The notes under the pieces: generated by a model | Databases searched by the model: none | Seen by the model: only the letters and a program-made list of their open reading frames with translations | Told to the model about the DNA's origin: nothing | Shown: positions 40,589 to 51,139 of the stretch, piece after piece | Position numbering within the stretch: position 1 is the stretch's first letter | Layout of the letters: every line of letters starts with the position of its first letter | Origin: Type-B symbiont of Plautia stali | GTDB lineage: Bacteria; Pseudomonadota; Gammaproteobacteria; Enterobacterales; Enterobacteriaceae | Assembly: GCA_001485295.1 (NCBI GenBank) | Contig: BBOA01000003.1 | Coordinates: forward strand, 186,001-250,000 | Length of the DNA stretch: 64,000 nt | Direction: 5' to 3' | Program-made: the position numbers and the translations under genes

Positions 40589-40918
40589 TTCCGCTTCTTT
40601 ATGCTTTTCCGCGGTCTCTTTAATCAGAGACTGCAGTTCGCCGCGCTGGAACATCTCCACGATAATGTCGCAGCCGCCTACCAGCCCACCGTCAACCCAC
40701 AGCTGCGGGAAGGTAGGCCAGTTGGCGTATTTCGGCAGCTCGGCGCGAATATCAGGGTTCTGAAGAATATCCACGTAAGCAAAGCGCTCACCGCAGGCTG
40801 AAAGCGCCTGCACCGCCTGCGCAGAGAAACCGCAGCTTGGCAGCTTCGGCGAACCTTTCATGTACAGCAGGACCGGGTTTTCTGCGATCTGGCACTGAAT
40901 TTTTTCTACAGTACTCAT
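40586..40918 (-). CDS. grxD: Monothiol glutaredoxin Grx4
   Basis: 110 residues (E. coli 115). CGFS-type glutaredoxin (PKLPSCGFSAQAVQAL) that binds a [2Fe-2S] cluster as a dimer and hands it on; works with Fe-S systems such as suf in this window. WPTFPQLWVDGGLVGGCDII is conserved. The ATG at 40916-40918 follows AGGAA; an upstream extension is not conserved. Confidence 0.96.
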   Translation of the reverse strand: MSTVEKIQCQIAENPVLLYMKGSPKLPSCGFSAQAVQALSACGERFAYVDILQNPDIRAELPKYANWPTFPQLWVDGGLVGGCDIIVEMFQRGELQSLIKETAEKHKEAE

Positions 40919-41355
40919 AATTTCCTTCCTTAATTCCTTACTTCGTGTTTGTTTATTGTAGCGACTCCGCCCCGTCACTGAAAACGACAATTTCTTGCTT
41001 GTCGGTTAAAACCGCCATGATTGTTAAGTTCTCAACTAAAGCTCTGCTTTTCCCTGACCATAAGCCGTTCATAACTGGCATTTTTATGCTATAAACTGTT
41101 GAATTTACTCATTTAATAGCCAGTTGCAACCCTATAAGAGTTTAATAGAAAAATTGCTTACCGTTTAAAAAACTTGGCTTAGAATGGTCTCGGCGCTGAT
41201 CACAGATCAGATTTTTCTAACCTCGTTACGCCCTGCTGTCGTAACCAGCTAACCCTGTAACTGGACTATGCGATTTGCGATTTCGGAAGATTACTAGCAG
41301 TGCCATTACATCGGCACGCGCCATATGATGACGCCGAAAACCATTCCTTAAATAC
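40919..41355. other. Intergenic region without a gene
   Basis: About 440 bp, AT-rich in 41020-41180; presumably holds the grxD promoter. No frame or RNA gene recognised. Confidence 0.4.
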
Positions 41356-41384
41356 AAAAACCGGGGAGTTCCCTAGTTTTTTTC
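41356..41384 (-). terminator. Terminator after ynhF
   Basis: AAAAACCGGGGA-GTT-CCCTAGTTTTTTT: A/T flanks and a GGG/CCC core form a hairpin nine bases after the ynhF stop. The stem has an internal mismatch. Confidence 0.55.
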
Positions 41385-41392
41385 GCTGCGTA

Positions 41393-41483
41393 TCAGTGCA
41401 TCACGGCGGTAAAGCTAAAAGCCATAATCATCAGCAGTGCCGCGCCAGTCGTCATTAATGCCAGTTTTAAATTTAGTACTCAT
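41393..41483 (-). pseudogene. ynhF: ynhF, 29-aa membrane peptide, 1-bp frameshift
   Basis: ATG at 41481-41483 gives MSTKFK; after one extra A in the AAA run the sequence reads LALMTTGAALLMIMAFSFTAVMH and TGA. E. coli YnhF is MSTDLKFSLVTTIIVLGLIVAVGLTAALH and also lies next to purR. Ribosome site GGAGTGGAA precedes the ATG. Removing one A restores a full-length 29-residue single-helix protein, so this is either a fresh mutation, slippage-corrected, or a sequencing error. Confidence 0.7.
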
Positions 41484-41706
41484 TTCCACTCCTTACCCAT
41501 ATAATCACGAGGGTCTTACAGGATTTTCCCATAGACGCAACGCCGGTTCCGTTCGCACGGAACAGCCCCTATTTTGTCCTGCCCTGTGAGTATTTCACTG
41601 ACAAAAAACTTTAGCGAATTAACAGAAATATCGCTTAGCAGACGCAAAAAATGTTTAACATGATGCTTATCAGCAGGTTACTGATAAGTTCCGGAGTCTC
41701 TTTTTA

Positions 41707-41945
41707 ATGGCAATAATCAAAGATGTCGCGACGCGCGCCGGTGTCTCTACTACTACCGTTTCTCACGTTATCAATAAAACGGCGCTTCGTCGCGGAAGAG
41801 ACGAAGCGCCGTCTGGCAAGTTATTCAGAAACTGCACTATTCGTCCAGCGCAGTCGCGCGTAGCCTGAAGGTCAATCACACCAAAACACTGTGGTTGCTC
41901 GCCACCTCCAGCGAGGCCCCCTATGCGGTCAAGGCTACGTCGCGA
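41707..41945 (+). pseudogene. purR: purR, purine repressor remnant
   Basis: [25 protein letters not shown] is the LacI-family helix-turn-helix of PurR. The frame is then lost ([18 protein letters not shown] and [16 protein letters not shown] follow in other frames) and all of the effector domain is deleted. Loss would free the purine regulon from repression. Confidence 0.92.
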
Positions 41946-42103
41946 TGCTGGTGTTCAAACAGCGGCACCGCCAGCCAAGTCTACAGCTATTGCACCCTAT
42001 AGCTAACGGCAGATGGCACGCGGGGCAGCTCCTCGCCGGCGGTACTAAAACTGCCGGTGCGCGCCACCGTGTCCACCACCTCAAGCGCATATTCAGACCG
42101 CAT
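41905..42103 (-). pseudogene. ydhB: ydhB, LysR-family regulator remnant
   Basis: [58 protein letters not shown] matches the DNA-binding half of E. coli YdhB (MWSEYSLEVVDAVARNGSFS...). Both TAG codons interrupt the segment equivalent to VRQLEEWL. The rest of the gene is missing. It overlaps the end of the purR remnant. Confidence 0.85.
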
Positions 42104-42234
42104 CTTTTTCCCTTCAAATTTTTTCACAGCAATTTGCAAATATTAGCGTTTCACAGCGGCAGGCGTACCCTTTTACACTTTGCCGCGTTTAACATGCCTG
42201 ACCCATTACGAAAATGAGTAAAACCATGCCGTCA

Positions 42235-42550
42235 CCTGCAGCTTAGTTTCAATACATCCCCCGGCGTGATAGCGCTAGTATGAGCCTATTTCTAGAGGGC
42301 TTCGCCGTCGGCCAGCTGTTCTGGGAGCCGCTCTCCGATCGCATCGTTCACAAGCTGGTGCTGCTGATGGGGCTAGCGCTTGCTGGCGAACGGCGCGATT
42401 TACCCCATCGTGGTGTCGAATGCGTTGCTGCCCTTTCCGCGCGCCACCGGTAAAGCCGCCGTGCTGCAAAACACCCTGCAGCTGGGCCTCTGCTTTCTCG
42501 CCATCCTTATTGTCTGCGCGCCTGCTACCTGCCAAGATAATCACTAAGGC
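42235..42550 (+). pseudogene. ydhC: ydhC, MFS (Bcr/CflA-type) exporter remnant
   Basis: [31 protein letters not shown] matches the second helix and motif A of the YdhC exporter; a later stretch like [28 protein letters not shown] follows in another frame. Most of the gene is gone. Lies between ydhB and cfa as in E. coli. Confidence 0.75.
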
Positions 42551-42852
42551 AACTTTTATAGTTAGCTGAATAATAATTATTTGAATATTGGCTTGGTTGA
42601 GCATATACGCGATTAAGTCAATAAATATGTAATAAATAACATAATTATTTTATTATTAGGCGATCCTTATCGCCCGGATAAGGTCCGCACGACTACTTCT
42701 CCTGTTATGTCAGACTAAGATTTTTCAGATTCAATCCTCTGTAAAACGTCGGATATCAGGCCGCGCAGAGCGCTGCGTGACTTTTCTCACAACCCCTAGG
42801 AAATTGGCTATTCTTTTTTCTCAGGTTCAAGCGGACAGGTGATGGAGAAACT
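42551..42852. other. Region upstream of cfa
   Basis: About 300 bp, AT-rich on the left. Holds the cfa promoter region; no promoter could be fixed with confidence and no gene is seen. Confidence 0.4.
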
Positions 42853-44001
42853 ATGAGTTCATCATGTATAGAAGAAGTGAGCCTCGAAGAGAACTACTGG
42901 TATCGCATCGTCCACGAAATGCTGGAAAAAGCGGATATCGTCATCAACGGCAGCCGTCCCTGGGATATTCAGGTTAAGCATCCTAACTTTTTCAAGCGCG
43001 TCATTCAGGAAGGCTCACTGGGTCTGGGTGAGTCTTATATGGCTGCCTGGTGGGAGTGTGAACGGCTCGATATATTTTTTCACCGCGTGCTGAAGCACAA
43101 GCTGGATCAGCAGCTGCCGCACCACTTTAAAGATACGCTGCGCGTGGCTGCAGCGCGTCTGACTAACCTGCAGTCGAAAAAGCGCGCATGGATAGTAGGC
43201 AAAGAGCACTACGATCTTGGGAACGATTTGTTCTCGCTAATGCTCGATCCGTATATGCAGTACTCCTGCGCCTACTGGAAAGAGGCTGACACCTTAGAGC
43301 AGGCGCAGGAAGCGAAGCTCGATATGATCTGCCGCAAACTGCAACTTGAGTCGGGCATGACGCTGCTAGATATCGGCTGCGGCTGGGGCGGGCTCGCGGC
43401 TTACGCCGCGAGTCATTACGGCGCTGCCGTGCACGGCGTCACTATCTCGGCCGAGCAGCAAAAGCTTGCGCAGCAGCGCGTCGAAGGACTCAACGTAACC
43501 ATCTTGCTGCAGGACTATCGCGATCTCGATCGGCAGTTCGACCGCATCGTGTCGGTCGGCATGTTCGAGCACGTTGGTCCGAAAAACTACGCCACCTACT
43601 TCGACGTGGTAGACCGCAATTTGAAGCCGGACGGCCTCTTTTTGCTGCACACCATCGGTGCTATTCGCACCAATATGAACGTCGATCCCTGGATAGATAA
43701 ATATATTTTCCCCAACGGCTGTTTGCCGTCGGTGCGCCATATCGTCGACACCAGCGAACCCTACTTTATTCTCGAAGACTGGCATAATTTCTGCGCCGAT
43801 TACGACACCACGCTAATGGCCTGGCATGAGCGATTTCTGCAGGCCTGGCCGCAGCTAGCGGAAAAGTATGGCGAGCGTTTCAAACGGATGTTCAGCTACT
43901 ACCTTAACGCCTGCGCAGGCGCGTTTCGCGCGCGTAACATTCAGCTCTGGCAGGTGCTTTTCAGTCGCGGCGTAGAAGGCGGTTTGCGCGTGGCGCGCTA
44001 A
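42853..44001 (+). CDS. cfa: Cyclopropane-fatty-acyl-phospholipid synthase
   Basis: 382 residues, E. coli length. Transfers a methylene from S-adenosylmethionine to unsaturated membrane lipids, hardening the membrane to acid and stress. SAM-binding LLDIGCGWGGLAAYAA; active-site neighbourhood YSCAYWKEADTLEQAQ and HVGPKNYATYFDVV; C-terminal Cys region LNACAGAFRARNIQLWQVLFS. Intact. Confidence 0.97.
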   Translation: MSSSCIEEVSLEENYWYRIVHEMLEKADIVINGSRPWDIQVKHPNFFKRVIQEGSLGLGESYMAAWWECERLDIFFHRVLKHKLDQQLPHHFKDTLRVAAARLTNLQSKKRAWIVGKEHYDLGNDLFSLMLDPYMQYSCAYWKEADTLEQAQEAKLDMICRKLQLESGMTLLDIGCGWGGLAAYAASHYGAAVHGVTISAEQQKLAQQRVEGLNVTILLQDYRDLDRQFDRIVSVGMFEHVGPKNYATYFDVVDRNLKPDGLFLLHTIGAIRTNMNVDPWIDKYIFPNGCLPSVRHIVDTSEPYFILEDWHNFCADYDTTLMAWHERFLQAWPQLAEKYGERFKRMFSYYLNACAGAFRARNIQLWQVLFSRGVEGGLRVAR

Positions 44002-44036
44002 ACCTCAACAGTGAGGAGGTGTTCTGAGCGCCTTTT

Positions 44037-44678
44037 TTATGCTTTGCCGGACATCACGCCAGCGGTGGTTTCACGCTGCGCCAGCACGCGCTCCACGGTG
44101 TCGACGATCGCCTGAGTATGCGGATCGATCTCGATGTTAACGCGATGGCCCAGCTTTTTCGCACCTAAGGTGGTGCGCTCCAGCGTCTCAGGAATTAAGT
44201 AGACGCAGAATTTGCTTTTCGTCACGTCGCCTACCGTCAGACTTATGCCGTCGATGCCGACGAAACCTTTATGCAAAATATATTTTATCTGCGCCGGATC
44301 TTGGATTTTAAACCAGATCTCGCGGTTATTTTCTGACTGAACAATTTTGCAGATTTCCGCAGTGGACATAATATGGCCAGACATCAGATGACCGCCAATC
44401 TCATTGCTGAATTTTGCCGCGCGTTCAATATTAACGACATCGCCTTCCTGCAAGTCGCCTAAATTGGTGACGTGCAGGGTTTCTTTGATCAGGTCGAAAC
44501 TGACGCGGTTGCCTTCAATGGCGGTGACGGTTAAACAGCAGCCGTTATGCGCTACCGACGCGCCTAGCGCCAGTCCCGGCAGTAGCTCTTCCGGCAGCTC
44601 GGCGACGTGGGTGCGAAACAGCTCTTTCTCCTCAATGGACACAATCTTTGCGGTGCCCTGCACAATTCCGGTAAACAT
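44037..44678 (-). CDS. ribE: Riboflavin synthase, alpha chain
   Basis: 213 residues (called ribC or ribE in E. coli). Last step of riboflavin synthesis, two lumazines to riboflavin. Two similar lumazine-binding repeats: [12 protein letters not shown]... [10 protein letters not shown], and a second beginning GGHLMSGHI with [15 protein letters not shown]. Intact, convergent with cfa as in E. coli. No FMN riboswitch is visible upstream. Confidence 0.97.
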   Translation of the reverse strand: MFTGIVQGTAKIVSIEEKELFRTHVAELPEELLPGLALGASVAHNGCCLTVTAIEGNRVSFDLIKETLHVTNLGDLQEGDVVNIERAAKFSNEIGGHLMSGHIMSTAEICKIVQSENNREIWFKIQDPAQIKYILHKGFVGIDGISLTVGDVTKSKFCVYLIPETLERTTLGAKKLGHRVNIEIDPHTQAIVDTVERVLAQRETTAGVMSGKA

Positions 44679-44866
44679 AGTTTTGGCCTCTGCGAAGTTT
44701 GCCCTAGCTTATCACAGCTTAGCGCGCGGAGATTATTTCCGCGTTGCATTCATTTTATGGTCGCAATCTAACACACGGCGTAACAAAGCTTGGTAAATCC
44801 GGTTAATCCCGCTGCACTAATCGCGCATTGGTTTCATTCCCCTTTTCTTTTTTAATAGGTGTTAAC

Positions 44867-45960
44867 GTGCAGAAGTATTTAACAGAAACGCGTCTGCGGT
44901 AAACGCTACGGATATGGCCGCCGTCGCGGTCGGCACCTCTATCTGGCTTCCGGCTATCTTGTTTGGCCACGTTCTTCTGCTTGCATTGACGCCAACTGTT
45001 GCGCAACTCAACGGCACCGGCCGACGCGAACGTATTCCCGAACAGATTCGGCAGGCTTATTGGCTGGCGTTTTTCGTCGCTGTTCTGATTATGGTGGTGC
45101 TATGGAATGCCCGTTACGTCATCCGCGCGATGCACAATATCGACGAGCAGCTGGCGCTGAAGGCGGAAGGCTACCTTCACGCGCTGCTGTGGGGCGCACC
45201 GGGCTATCCTTTCTTTCGGATGATACGCAACCAGTGCGAAGGCCGTGATGGGATTCATAGGTCTGCTGGTGAATATCCTGCTGAACTGGATCTTTATCTA
45301 CGGCTATTTCAGCAGGCCGGCGCTGGGCGGCGTGGCGACCGGCTCGGTTTACTGTGTGATGTTTCTGGTGATACACTTTTGGGTGTGCTGCATGAACAGC
45401 ATGCGTGACATCCTCATGGCGTCTCGCTGGTCGCCGCCGTCGCGCCGTCTTGCAGCACCTAGTTTCCCTTGGCCTGCCGGTGGCGATAGCGCTATTCTTT
45501 GAAGTAAAGCTGCTCGCCGTGGTGGCGCTAATAGTGTCGCAGCTCGGCATCGTCGACGTGGCTGGGCACCACATCGCGCTCAACTTTAGCTCGCTCATGT
45601 TCGTGCTGCCGCTTTCGCTGGGCGTTGCCACCACCATTCGCGTCGGCTATCGGCTAGGTCAAGGCTCGGCCGAGCAGGGCGTCTGCATGACTATTACGGC
45701 GCTGTTTACCGTGACCGATCGCCCTGCTCTACAACGATAATCTCGAGGTGGTGGCGCTGCTGCTGGGGCTGCCCAGCAGCTATACGTTGGCGATGACCGA
45801 CTGGGTGGTGCCACGTTTCGGCCTAGCCGTTTCGTCGTCTGCAGCAGCTGCCTGCGCCGGTGATCCTCGCGCATGCGGCGCGCTAAGTTGCTGGTCAGTC
45901 AGCGTGAAAAAGCGTTTTTCCTCTTGCCAGCGTTGCGGCCTGTCGTTAATATCTGTCCCC
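44867..45960 (+). pseudogene. mdtK: mdtK (norM), MATE efflux pump remnant
   Basis: GTG start [10 protein letters not shown], then a deletion and [48 protein letters not shown] region, [72 protein letters not shown] and later pieces, in at least four changes of frame. Adjacent to ribE as in E. coli. Confidence 0.93.
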
Positions 45961-45982
45961 GCTGTCGCCCTGACAGCGTGTT

Positions 45983-46059
45983 GCGCTCTTAGCTCAGTTG
46001 GTTAGAGCACCACCTTGACATGGTGGGGGTCGATGGTTCGAGTCCATTAGAGCGCACCA
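45983..46059 (+). tRNA. valV: tRNA-Val, anticodon GAC
   Basis: 77 nt including encoded CCA. Acceptor GCGCTCT pairs with AGAGCGC; D-arm AGCTCAGTTGGTTAGAGC; anticodon stem CCACC-TTGACAT-GGTGG; T-arm GATGG-TTCGAGT-CCATT. E. coli has two such genes (valV, valW) at this locus; only one is present here. Confidence 0.97.
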
Positions 46060-46176
46060 TTCTTGTTATTTTTCTCCCTTGCACAACTTCACCTTTTCTT
46101 GATCTCAGTCCTCTCCTTCTCCGCTTTTTAATTTTTTTCTGACACTTAGCGTCTATACTAGCCGCTTGGTTCTACT

Positions 46177-46188
46177 TGAAAGCTTTCA
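46177..46188. promoter_or_regulatory. Candidate Cra (FruR) operator before pykF
   Basis: TGAAAGCTTTCA is a perfect palindrome close to the Cra consensus TGAAACGTTTCA; pykF is a known Cra target in E. coli. A TATACT -10 candidate lies at 46154-46159. The gene it controlled is dead. Confidence 0.5.
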
Positions 46189-46400
46189 GCGCGGCGTGCC
46201 TATGATGATAACTCATACTCTTTGCGCAACACGCGTTTGTCGGTTTCCAGACGTAACTTCACAACTTCTCTACACGCTCTGCCTGCGTCACCTATTCTTA
46301 CTCTGTCTGTCCGTTTTGATATCAACCAGAATTTTCATTTCGATGCGTCGTTATCGAATCCCAACCTTTATCATCCATCATAACTTATAGATAACCTGTC

Positions 46401-47052
46401 ATGAAAAAGACCAAGATCGTTTGTACTATCGGTCCAAAGACCGAATCGGAAGAGATGCTTACTCAACTGCTTGAAGAGGGCATAAAAGTTATGCGCCTCA
46501 ACTTTTCGAACTGCAACTACGCCGAACATGGCCAGCGCATCGCCAATATGCGCGCGGTGGTGCAGAAAACGGGGCGTCAGGCCGGCATTCTGCCCGATAC
46601 TAAAGTGCCGGAAATCCGCACCATGAAGCTGGAAGGCGGTCATGACGTCGGACTAGACCTTTACCTTCACCACCGACCAGAGCGTGATCGGTAACAGCGA
46701 GCACGTTGCCGTCACCTACGCCGGCTTTACCAAAGATCTGAAAATCGGCAACACCGTGCTAGTGGACAATGGCCTGATCGGCATGGAAGTAATAGAAGTC
46801 AAGGAAAACAGCGTGGTGAAGGCGTCAACCTGCCGGGCGTCTCCATTCAGCTGCCTGCGCTGGCGGAAAAAGACAAGCGCGACCTGATCTTCGGCTTCGA
46901 GCAAGGGGTCAATTTCGTGGCGGCGTCATTTAGCCGTATGACGGCATCATGGTGGCGCGCGGCGATCTCGGCGTGGAAATCCTAGTTAAAGAGGTAATCT
47001 TCGTGCAGAAAGCGTTAACACAAATACCGCGTCGGTTCACGTCATTTAATTA
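46401..47052 (+). pseudogene. pykF: pykF, pyruvate kinase I, frameshifts and large deletion
   Basis: MKKTKIVCTIGPKTESEEMLTQLLEEGIKVMRLNFSNCNYAEHGQRI is clear; the second stretch ([34 protein letters not shown]) is in another frame, then [57 protein letters not shown] and a C-terminal NTASVHV. About half of the 470-residue protein is deleted, including the C-terminal domain. Confidence 0.94.
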
Positions 47053-47069
47053 GCCTGAAATTTAATTTA

Positions 47070-47097
47070 AGAGCGCCTTTCAGGGCGCTTTTTTTAT
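47070..47097 (+). terminator. Former pykF terminator
   Basis: AGCGCC / GGCGCT stem followed by seven T, just after the pykF remnant; the terminator outlived the gene. Confidence 0.8.
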
Positions 47098-47277
47098 TCC
47101 GTTACTAATACAAAACCCAAAAATTCCCAATCGATAATAACTATTCAATATCCTCCGAAATTAAGGTTAATCCGATTAAATATCTCTTTTTTCGCTAAAT
47201 ATTTCTATCATATACGGTTAAGTGCTGCTTCTTTGAGCAAACGATCAAGTTTAAGCATCTTATCATCAAAAATTTAT

Positions 47278-47313
47278 TCTCAACTTAAAAAGCTTTGTGT
47301 AATACTTATAATG
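47278..47313 (+). promoter_or_regulatory. lpp promoter
   Basis: ATTCTCAACTTAAAAAGC, then GTGTAATACT, is nearly the E. coli lpp promoter. AATACT (47301-47306) is the -10 and G47313 the inferred start of the mRNA, which would begin GCTACATGG as in E. coli. An AT-rich up-region precedes it. Confidence 0.78.
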
Positions 47314-47347
47314 CTACATGGATATTAACTCAATCTAGAGGGTATAA

Positions 47348-47587
<240 letters not shown>

Positions 47588-47600
47588 GAGTTCTGGTTTG

Positions 47601-47631
47601 AAAAATGGCGCCCATGTGGCGCCATTTTTTT
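47601..47631 (+). terminator. lpp terminator
   Basis: Perfect 12-bp stem AAAAATGGCGCC / GGCGCCATTTTT with a five-base loop and a T-run, 14 bases after the lpp stop. Confidence 0.92.
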
Positions 47632-47639
47632 GCCCTACT

Positions 47640-48148
47640 TTTTCGCCTTCAGGGGGGGCCGCTGCCGTGTGCCAGACGCAGCGCAAACAGCCCCATCGGG
47701 TTCTCCGGGCCTGCAGGCACCACCGCCGGCAGCGTAATGCCTTCTTTGTAAGATTAGGGATTTTCTAGCTAATACTAGTGACCATTACCGGCGTCGCGGC
47801 GCCGAGCTGGCCGATTGCCTTGGGGTAGACGATTACCTTGTCCTCACCTTTGGGGTAGTAATAGAGGCGTAATTCGGCCAAGTTGACCACAATCCCCTCG
47901 CGCGGCGCGTGTCCGCTTTGGTAGCCAAGGATCGGTGGTGAGATTCGCCTCCAGCATGTTCAGCAGCCCAATCTGATACTTAGCCGCAATGGCTTCAAGG
48001 GGCGCTTGTCGTCGGAAACGGTGGTTAACTGGTTTTCGCCGATAAGGCGGCTGTCGGCGAAGGAAGCGGATATTCCGTGAAAATAGCAGGCGCGTTGAGT
48101 CCAACGCTTAGCAGCAGCACACCGGCGAAACGTAAGGCTTATTTCATA
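47640..48148 (-). pseudogene. ldtE: ldtE (ynhG), L,D-transpeptidase remnant
   Basis: Minus-strand start MKYALRFAGVLLLSVGLNAPA (secretion signal), then [41 protein letters not shown] and, in another frame, [20 protein letters not shown]. The catalytic Cys/His region and C-terminus are missing and at least three frame changes are present. Between lpp and sufE as in E. coli. Confidence 0.9.
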
Positions 48149-48201
48149 CAATCTCTCTTTCAGATAAAAAATAGACGCCTGTGGGCATCTGCTAGTTTAC
48201 C

Positions 48202-48618
48202 TCAGAGGAGATTTTGAGCATTATGGCGAATTGCCCGAATCATCGCCTCAAGGCCCTGCGACCGCGAAGGCGTCAGATGCTGCGTCAGCGTAAGCTCTTC
48301 GAACCAGTGACGTACGTTCAGCGTGACGATATCCACCGGCGTAAGGTTCTGATAAAGACTAAACAATACGGCGATCAAGCCCTTAACGATAGCGGCGTCG
48401 CTGTCGCCCTCAAAGGCGATAGTGCCATCGCTCTGTGTGTTCATCTTGATCCAGACCTGGCTCTGGCAGCCGGCAATGACATTTTCCGGCTGATGCAGGC
48501 TTTCGGATGATTCTGGAAGTTTAGCTCCCAGCTCAATAATGTAGAGGTATTTATCTTCCCAGTTGGTGCAACAATTAAAGTTGCGCACTAGTTTCTCTTT
48601 CTCTGGCAACGTAGCCAT
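48202..48618 (-). CDS. sufE: Sulfur acceptor protein SufE
   Basis: 138 residues, E. coli length. Takes persulfide from SufS on the Cys in [13 protein letters not shown] (Cys 51) and passes it to SufBCD. C-terminal [21 protein letters not shown] is conserved. The ATG at 48616-48618 follows AGGAG. Last gene of the suf operon. Confidence 0.96.
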   Translation of the reverse strand: MATLPEKEKLVRNFNCCTNWEDKYLYIIELGAKLPESSESLHQPENVIAGCQSQVWIKMNTQSDGTIAFEGDSDAAIVKGLIAVLFSLYQNLTPVDIVTLNVRHWFEELTLTQHLTPSRSQGLEAMIRAIRHNAQNLL

Positions 48619-48638
48619 CAATTACTCCTGAACTATGC

Positions 48639-49865
48639 TCAACTGCCCAGTAGACGATGAATACGGGTCAAACCAGCCGCCAGACGATCGACCTCTTCTT
48701 CGCTGTTGTAGAAGGTGAACGAAGCGCGGCACATGGCCGGGACCGCGAAGTGACGCATTAGCGGCATCGCGCAGTGATGGCCGGTGCGAATGGCGATACC
48801 ATATTGATCGAGGAAGCTGCCGACGTCGTAGGCATGATGCTTGCCAAGGTTAAAGGCGATCACGCCGATGCAATCCTGCGGGCCGTAGATCACCAGATCG
48901 GGTACCGAGGCGAGCTTGTCGAGCGCGTAGCGCATCAGCGCCTGTTCGCGCTGCTGGATGACATCAAGACAGATCGACTCCACGTAATTCAGCGCCGCGC
49001 CAAAGCCGATAATGCCGCCGGTGTTAGGCGTGCCCGCTTCGAAACGCCACGGCGCTTTATTCCATGTGGTGCCGGTCGGCAGCATGACCTGATCGATCAT
49101 CGAGCCGCCTCCTTCCCATGGTGGCATCTTGTCGAGCAGCGCTTTCCGCCCGTAAAGAATTCCGACGCCGTTAGGTCCGTAAATTTTGTGGCTTGAGAAG
49201 ACGTAGAAGTCGCAGTCAATATCCTGCACGTCAACTTTGCCGTGCATCACCGCCTGCGCGCCGTCCACTAGCGTCACCAGCCCGGCGGCTTTCGCCTGCG
49301 CCACCAGCGCTTTAGCCGGGTTAACAGTGCCAAGCACGTTGGAGATGTGCGTCACCGCCAGCAGCCGCGTACGGCTGTCGATCAGCTCCGCCAGTGCATC
49401 GAGCGCCAGCTCACCGTTGTCATTCAGCGGCAGCACGCGGATTTCTGCGCCGGTGCGCTGCGCCACCATCTGCCACGGCACGATATTGGCATGGTGCTCC
49501 ATCTCGGTGATGATTAGGTTGTCGCCGACTGTCAGCTGGCTTGCGCTCCAGCTGTTCGCTACCAAGTTAATCCCCTCGGTGGTACCTTTAACGAACACGA
49601 TCTCTTCCGGCGAAGAGGCGTTAAGAAAACGCGCTGCCTGTAGGCGGACGTTTTCCATATCGGTGGTGGCCTGCGCGCTTAGGCTGTGAATGCCGCGGTG
49701 CACGGCCGCATAACCGTGCTGGTAAAAATGGTTTTCGGCGTTAATCACCGCCAGCGGACGCTGGGCGCTAGCCGCGCTGTCAAGGTAGGCTAGCGGATGA
49801 CCGTTGACCTCACGCTTCAGGATCGGGAAGTCAGCCCTGATAAGTTCGAGATCGAAGTTCATCAT
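48639..49865 (-). CDS. sufS: Cysteine desulfurase SufS
   Basis: 408 residues. PLP enzyme removing sulfur from cysteine. PLP lysine in [15 protein letters not shown] (about 227), catalytic Cys in [11 protein letters not shown] (about 365), and the PLP-binding [11 protein letters not shown] are all present. The ATG overlaps the sufD stop. Intact. Confidence 0.97.
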   Translation of the reverse strand: MMNFDLELIRADFPILKREVNGHPLAYLDSAASAQRPLAVINAENHFYQHGYAAVHRGIHSLSAQATTDMENVRLQAARFLNASSPEEIVFVKGTTEGINLVANSWSASQLTVGDNLIITEMEHHANIVPWQMVAQRTGAEIRVLPLNDNGELALDALAELIDSRTRLLAVTHISNVLGTVNPAKALVAQAKAAGLVTLVDGAQAVMHGKVDVQDIDCDFYVFSSHKIYGPNGVGILYGRKALLDKMPPWEGGGSMIDQVMLPTGTTWNKAPWRFEAGTPNTGGIIGFGAALNYVESICLDVIQQREQALMRYALDKLASVPDLVIYGPQDCIGVIAFNLGKHHAYDVGSFLDQYGIAIRTGHHCAMPLMRHFAVPAMCRASFTFYNSEEEVDRLAAGLTRIHRLLGS

Positions 49866-51139
49866 GATGCATCTCCAAGGAAACGCGCCGCGATGCGTTG
49901 CAGAACCGCCTGACGCAGCGCCTCGTCATCCAGCGCTTCGGTCAGCTCGGCCGTGAAAGCGTGAATAATCATCTGCTGCGCCGCTTCTTCTGCAATGCCG
50001 CGCGAGCGCAGGTAGAACATCTGCTCGTCATCGATGCGGCCGATAGTTGCGCCGTGGCTGCACTTGACGTCGTCCGCGTAGATTTCCAGCTGCGGCTTGG
50101 TGTCTACTTCCGCCAGACAGCCCAGCAACAGGTTTTTGTTGATCATCTGCCCGTCGGTTTTCAGCGCGTGCTGCGCTACTTTGATGTAGCCGTTGAACAC
50201 CGCGCGGCCTTTGTCGCGCGAAATGGTTTTGTGCAGCTGACGGCTCAGGCAATAGCCTTTGTTATGCTCCAGATAGCTGCGAGTATCCGCCACTTCCGCA
50301 TTCATCGGCAACACTAGGCTGTTCAGCGACAGCTGAGTGTTTTCGCCGTTGAGCTGCACGCTGGTGTTATGGCGAGAGAGGCCCGCGCCCAATAGGAAGC
50401 TAGTGCTGCTGACCTGCGCATCACTGCCGATAACGATGTCGTTATGCGCGAAGTGGTAGCTGCTGCTCTCTTCAAATGCCAGCTTGGTGTGCGTCAGTTG
50501 CGCGTTGTCGCCCACTGCAAAGGTGAAGCGCGTGCCGGTAAAGTGCTGCGCACCGTTGAGCGACACGTAGTGCTCGATCACCTGCGCTTGCGCGCTCTCT
50601 TCTAGCTCGAAATGATGGCGATGATGCATGATATTGAGCGCATCGGCCTGACCGCTGGTGATATGCAGCAGGTAGAGCGGACGCGCCGCCGCCTTACCGC
50701 GCGTAAGACGAATTGAGGTCACCTCTTCCGCCAAGCTTTCGGTCAGATGCAGAAAAACCTCCGGCTGCACCGGCGCCGGCAGCAGACGACGCTCGGCGGC
50801 GCGGCTATGCTGAATGGCGAACAGCTCGGTGTCGGCTGCGCTCAGCGACGGCTGAAACTGGCCGTCTAGGAACACCAGACGGATCGTGTTTAGCGGCAGC
50901 GCCAGCGCGTCGACCTGCGCCTGATTCAGGCTCTGCGACTGCTGCAGCACGAACTGGTGGGCGAACAGCCCGTCCAGCGCGGTGTATTTCCAGTTTTCAT
51001 GCTTACGCGTCGGCAGGCCGACGCGCATCAGCTGTTGCCAGTGCTGCTGAGCCTGTAGCGAGCGTAAATCGCCGCGCGACTCGAACAGATGATGCCACTG
51101 CTGTAGGGCGTTATCACTCTTCGTCGGTAAGCCAGTCAT
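49862..51139 (-). CDS. sufD: Fe-S assembly scaffold subunit SufD
   Basis: 425 residues (E. coli 423). Beta-helix partner of SufB and Suf[20 protein letters not shown] start; [18 protein letters not shown]; core [22 protein letters not shown]-terminal [24 protein letters not shown] holds the functionally important His. Overlaps sufC by 26 nt, as in E. coli. Confidence 0.97.
   Translation of the reverse strand: MTGLPTKSDNALQQWHHLFESRGDLRSLQAQQHWQQLMRVGLPTRKHENWKYTALDGLFAHQFVLQQSQSLNQAQVDALALPLNTIRLVFLDGQFQPSLSAADTELFAIQHSRAAERRLLPAPVQPEVFLHLTESLAEEVTSIRLTRGKAAARPLYLLHITSGQADALNIMHHRHHFELEESAQAQVIEHYVSLNGAQHFTGTRFTFAVGDNAQLTHTKLAFEESSSYHFAHNDIVIGSDAQVSSTSFLLGAGLSRHNTSVQLNGENTQLSLNSLVLPMNAEVADTRSYLEHNKGYCLSRQLHKTISRDKGRAVFNGYIKVAQHALKTDGQMINKNLLLGCLAEVDTKPQLEIYADDVKCSHGATIGRIDDEQMFYLRSRGIAEEAAQQMIIHAFTAELTEALDDEALRQAVLQRIAARFLGDAS

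Noticed and set aside
44003..44034. cfa terminator
   Set aside because: A small CCTCA/TGAGG hairpin exists but the T-run is about 14 bases away, so a terminator call is not justified.
44679..44866. FMN riboswitch near ribE
   Set aside because: No RFN-element conserved stretches are visible. ribE in E. coli also lacks one.
46177..46188. Perfect palindrome before pykF as a novel element
   Set aside because: It fits the Cra operator expected at pykF, so it is listed as a regulatory site only.
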